Assembly (NCBI RefSeq): GCF_901933205.1
Contig: NC_044600.1
Location: 4,254,501-4,318,500 of the forward strand
Direction of reading: 5' to 3'
Source: Camarhynchus parvulus
Taxonomy: Eukaryota; Chordata; Aves; Passeriformes; Thraupidae
DNA: 64,000 nucleotides
The notes below the pieces were generated by a model. It made no database searches. It was not told the DNA's origin and saw nothing but the letters and a program-made list of their open reading frames with translations. The first letter of the stretch is position 1; each line of letters begins with the position of its first letter. This document shows, piece after piece, positions 60,426 to 64,000 of this stretch. The position numbers and the translations under genes are program-made.

Positions 60426-63400
60426 AGCATCACATGAAGAAAGTCCCTTGAAGCAGTGCCAGGGGAAGAGGCTTCCACCTTGCCAAGGAAGTTTCCATTT
60501 GGGGACTTGTGCCACCACCACGAGTCACTGCTTCCTCCCCAAATAAACTTCATGAGGACACAGATATTTGGGTGATATTTGGGTAATGTTAACTTTGAGC
60601 TGCTGGGAAACACAGAGCACAGGAGCCTCATCTGATTCACTGATCTCTTCAGTTTGCCATCACCAGTTTGGCAAGCAGGGCAAAACTGCAGACAGATCCT
60701 TTGTTATCATTTTCCTGCACAGAATTCCTCCAGGAACAGCTAAAAAGTTCTGCTCAGTTCAGAACTGACTACAGGAACTAAATTAAGGAGAAACAGGGAA
60801 ATATCTTGCAGCAAGTCTCTTTGAGCCTCTCATGCAGCTTCAGAGGGATCCTGTAGCACTGTGCAGGCAATTCTATGCTCAGAATGGATTCACTCTCTTA
60901 ATTCAGTTTTCCATGACATGGAGCATACAGTACTGACAGTCACAGGGTCAGCATGAGAATTTCTGAGGGCAAAACTGGGCAATCTCTCTCAAAGTAAGTT
61001 CCAGCTCAACAGAAATCATCTGTATGATGCCAAATTTATTACATGTGGATCAATGGCCTTTATTTTGCAGGTATTATGGAGATCAGACTAAATTTTCAGA
61101 ACTCTCCTTTTTGACCCTAAAATCATAGCACTCCTTTTCTTCGAAGAAAATAAAATGTCAGAATATTTATTACTACAATATGTTTAATTTCCTGTCAATA
61201 CATCCATATTCATTTATATACAATATGATTGGTATTTGCCTTTTCCCTTCCTCTGGTAAATAAATGGAAAATATTTATTTGATAAAAATGGAATAAATGT
61301 TCAGTGTACTTGCTCTGCAAGAATCACATAACAACTTTTAAGCAATAAACCATCTGCTTCTCACTACATTAGGTAAACGATATTACTTTGGGAAAAAAGC
61401 AGTAATAATGGAAAACTTGACAACAGTAATAAAACTTCCAAACTATTGATACCAGATTCCCTTGCAATTCATTATGTGCTGGCTGGAAAGTTGGCTTTGA
61501 AGCACAAGTGCCTGTTGATTTTCCTAAAGCATTCAGAGAAACAACTCAGAATATTCAGTGATTCTGTGAAACTTGGGCTGTATATTCTGTGTGACATTTA
61601 TGGTGTGAAGAAAATACACAGCAATGTTGGAGATGGACTTGTTTTCCATTGAGGGACCCTCAGTGTGGTGGGAGAGGAGGGACAAGCTCATGCCCAAGTG
61701 TCCAGGAGAGCCTGGGTGCACTTCGGGCCATTCCACTGAGAAAAACCATTTTATTCGTTTGTGTTCCATCATTATCTCCTTCTCCACCATCCCACGGCAA
61801 AATGTGCCTCACAGAAATGTCTGAGCATGGACTTCAATATTCAAAGAGTCATTTTGCCTTGCAGAGATATCTGATGGGGTGACCCAGAGTGTGCTGGCAC
61901 GGGGAATGTCAGATTCATAACATTGTGACAATTATTATCATCCCATCTTCTTTTTCCCCTGTGATTTTCGGTCCAAGCTTGTCTTTCATGTTGCCAAGTG
62001 ACTGGTGACAGCAAAAGCTTTTCTTCAAGGCATTCTCAAGATGGCTTTTTCTTTATCTTACCATCTCTGCAAAGCCCTGCTATTATTAGGTCTTCCTAAT
62101 GCCTTGGTTAAAACCTCAGAGATTATGCTCCTGCTGTATACCCCAGCAGTCTCTTCATTCTCCATGTTTAGTTAGACTCAATATTTGCTTGGAGGACTGG
62201 CTGTGACTACAGAGATATTCCCAGTGTGTGACTGGGGCCAGGTCTTGTGTTGCCTTAATATTGTGAGCAGAAGTAGAGATACAAGAATCTGAAAGGTTGA
62301 AAAAGAAAATTCGTGTGAGCCACGAATACCTGCCAGACTAACCTGACATGAAAACATTTGCTGCAGCCTTCACCAGGAGCACTTCAGAGAATTTAGTATG
62401 AGAAGCTTCCTGTCCTGCCCTTGAATGAGGAAACCTCAGCTCTAAAGGCAGAGCTGGACATTTTTCATCCTTTCTGTAGCCACACAGAGTTAAACACTGA
62501 TCCGAAAGAAGGATGCAGAATAAAAAGGTCTCTTCCCTTCAGCCTGTCTCTCCAAATTAACTTGATTTGCTGTTTAGAGACTGAGGAGATGATGGTGATG
62601 TGTCCTGTCGTGTTTTCCTCTGCATCCCAGCAGCATGCCCTTTGCTCTTAACCAGGAGCTTTGCATCAGCAACCAGCTTTCCTCCTGTAATTAATTTCTC
62701 AGGGCTCTTCCCCTGCTCTTTCCATTCCAAACAGCTCTGCTCTCTCTTACATGCAACAGTAGTTTTATTTTGAAAGAGCCTGGCAAGCAAACAACACGAT
62801 GTTTTCCCTTTGGACAACCTGAAGCCATGTTAGATGGTGACAAGACGTGCTCTGATCAAGCCGAGGAAGGCACAAACTAATTGCCAAGAGCTGGGAAGCT
62901 CTGTAGCTGTGCTTCAGAGCCAGCTTTCATTTCTCTCTCACCTTCTTGTAGTCACAAATTGCACCAGCTCAGCTCCAAAATAAAGGCCTGCCATCCAGAA
63001 ACCTTGTTTATAGGAAGGGCTGTCAGAGCCCGCAGCCATCTGCAGCTCCTGCTCCCTGTGCTCCTTCCTTCCTTCCTTCCTTCCACATCCCGGCAGCTCT
63101 CAGTCCTCCTGCCCCCTGGGAGGGAAGAACAGCATGTCCTGCAGCCACCAAACACCAACCACAGCCCTGCCATAAAAATCCAGGGATAGATCCCTCAGTT
63201 TAGGGGTTTTCAACAGCTACTGCAACAGCAGTTCTTTAAGTACTCTCTGATTTCTGATATATCCAATCCACTGCGCATTTCCTCAGGATCTGTGTCCTTC
63301 AAGCCTTCCAGCAGCTACTTTCTTCTTCAGGTCTCCATGAGGAGTCTATCCTCTCTTTTTCAGCCTCTTCAGAGTGAAAAAAACCCCTGCATTTTAATCT

Positions 63401-64000
63401 CTTCCCTTAGCTGGGCTTGTTTTGCCTGTGAGTATGATTAGAAATGCACATATCAAAATGTCTCACCCTAAACCAAGGAGCCAAGGCTTTTAACACAGAC
63501 ATGACCAAGCCTTGCCCTTGGAGTCTCCTGCACATCCACCAGCAATTCCCCAGGTCACTGAGTTTCCCCAGCTTTGTTCCTCAAGCTCCTGTTCTTTCCC
63601 CAGCTGAATCCAGTCCACCAGCCCCAGGTCTTAGCTTTTCAAACCTCTCCTGCAGTTTGAGCTGTTGTGGGTTTATTTTTCCATTCACTGCAATAGCAGC
63701 AGCAGCAATTTCTGGCTGCACAGCCTCTCTGCAGGTGTTACTGCTGTGAGCCAGGGCTGGGAAAAGGTGAGACAGGTGAGAAACCTGTTAAGGACTTGCC
63801 CCTTATTTGCTGGTCCCTGCAGACAAGGCTCTGTGTCTTCTGCCTGAAAGAGCTTAAGGATTTTAGTGACTATTTCAAGTTATAATGTTTAAATAAAAAT
63901 CAGAGTCATATATTCCGATATTATCTCCCTCTTCCCCATAATTCCTCCAAGGCTTATCTCAGGATAACAACTTTCCATCATGTGAGCTACCCATTTAACA
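60426..64000. other. Upstream intergenic DNA, no gene seen
   Basis: No exon, RNA gene or young transposon recognised. 61000-61450 is AT-rich and repeat-poor. Open frames here are short and carry no family motif. Confidence 0.45.
63063..63084. repeat. CCTT tetranucleotide microsatellite
   Basis: Five and a half uninterrupted CCTT units in a C/T-rich context. Confidence 0.9.

Noticed and set aside
1..64000. CRISPR array, operon, phage or toxin-antitoxin system
   Set aside because: The repeats are classic eukaryotic mini- and microsatellites without spacers, and no prokaryotic coding organisation exists in the window.

Overview
This window looks like nuclear DNA from a bird, most probably a songbird (passerine). 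The evidence is repeat type. It holds several truncated CR1 LINE 3' ends, some still carrying the ATTCTRTG-type terminus, and LTR copies of the general avian ERVL/ERVK kind with TATA and AATAAA signals. There is no bacterial, phage or plasmid architecture: no operons and no long coding frames apart from low-complexity artefacts. The species call is inference from remembered repeat families, not from a database search.

I can support one protein-coding gene, on the minus strand. A short coding exon at 53690-53753 encodes the first 21 residues and one base of a CNK-family scaffold. It is best read as CNKSR2 (CNK2/MAGUIN) and contains the start of the SAM domain. It ends at a clean GT donor, and the next SAM-domain exon is not in the window. 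Everything from 53689 down to 1 is therefore read as the 5' part of a first coding intron longer than 53.6 kb. To the right lie the 5'UTR and a CpG-rich probable promoter (about 53.76-54.2 kb). About 10 kb of upstream intergenic DNA follows.

Between the CpG-rich block and the start codon, the sequence offers a possible 257-nt 5'UTR intron (donor at 54020, acceptor at 53764). Splicing it would remove two minimal upstream ORFs.

Layout. 1-6.8 kb: unique intronic DNA with one perfect hairpin. 6.8-7.5 kb: plus-strand LTR followed by a G-rich minisatellite. 7.5-29.3 kb: mostly unique, AT-rich intron with one old CR1. 29.3-31.6 kb: a GATATA-type microsatellite, a plus-strand LTR and a GGACAT hexanucleotide array. 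31.9-48.8 kb: intron with scattered CR1 fragments, a TTTTA pentanucleotide array, a possible LTR and a CTCF-like motif. 49.5 kb: CpG-bearing palindrome. 53.0-54.2 kb: CpG-rich start of CNKSR2 with a 32-bp minisatellite in intron 1. 54.2-64 kb: upstream DNA with two CR1 fragments, a 100-bp dispersed duplication, a GC-rich patch with a CTCF-like motif, and a minus-strand LTR.

I found no new multi-gene system. The most unusual items are the 5'UTR intron/uORF arrangement, the 98/100 duplication 2.2 kb apart, two CTCF-like motifs in convergent orientation around the promoter, and two LTRs each followed at once by a tandem array.
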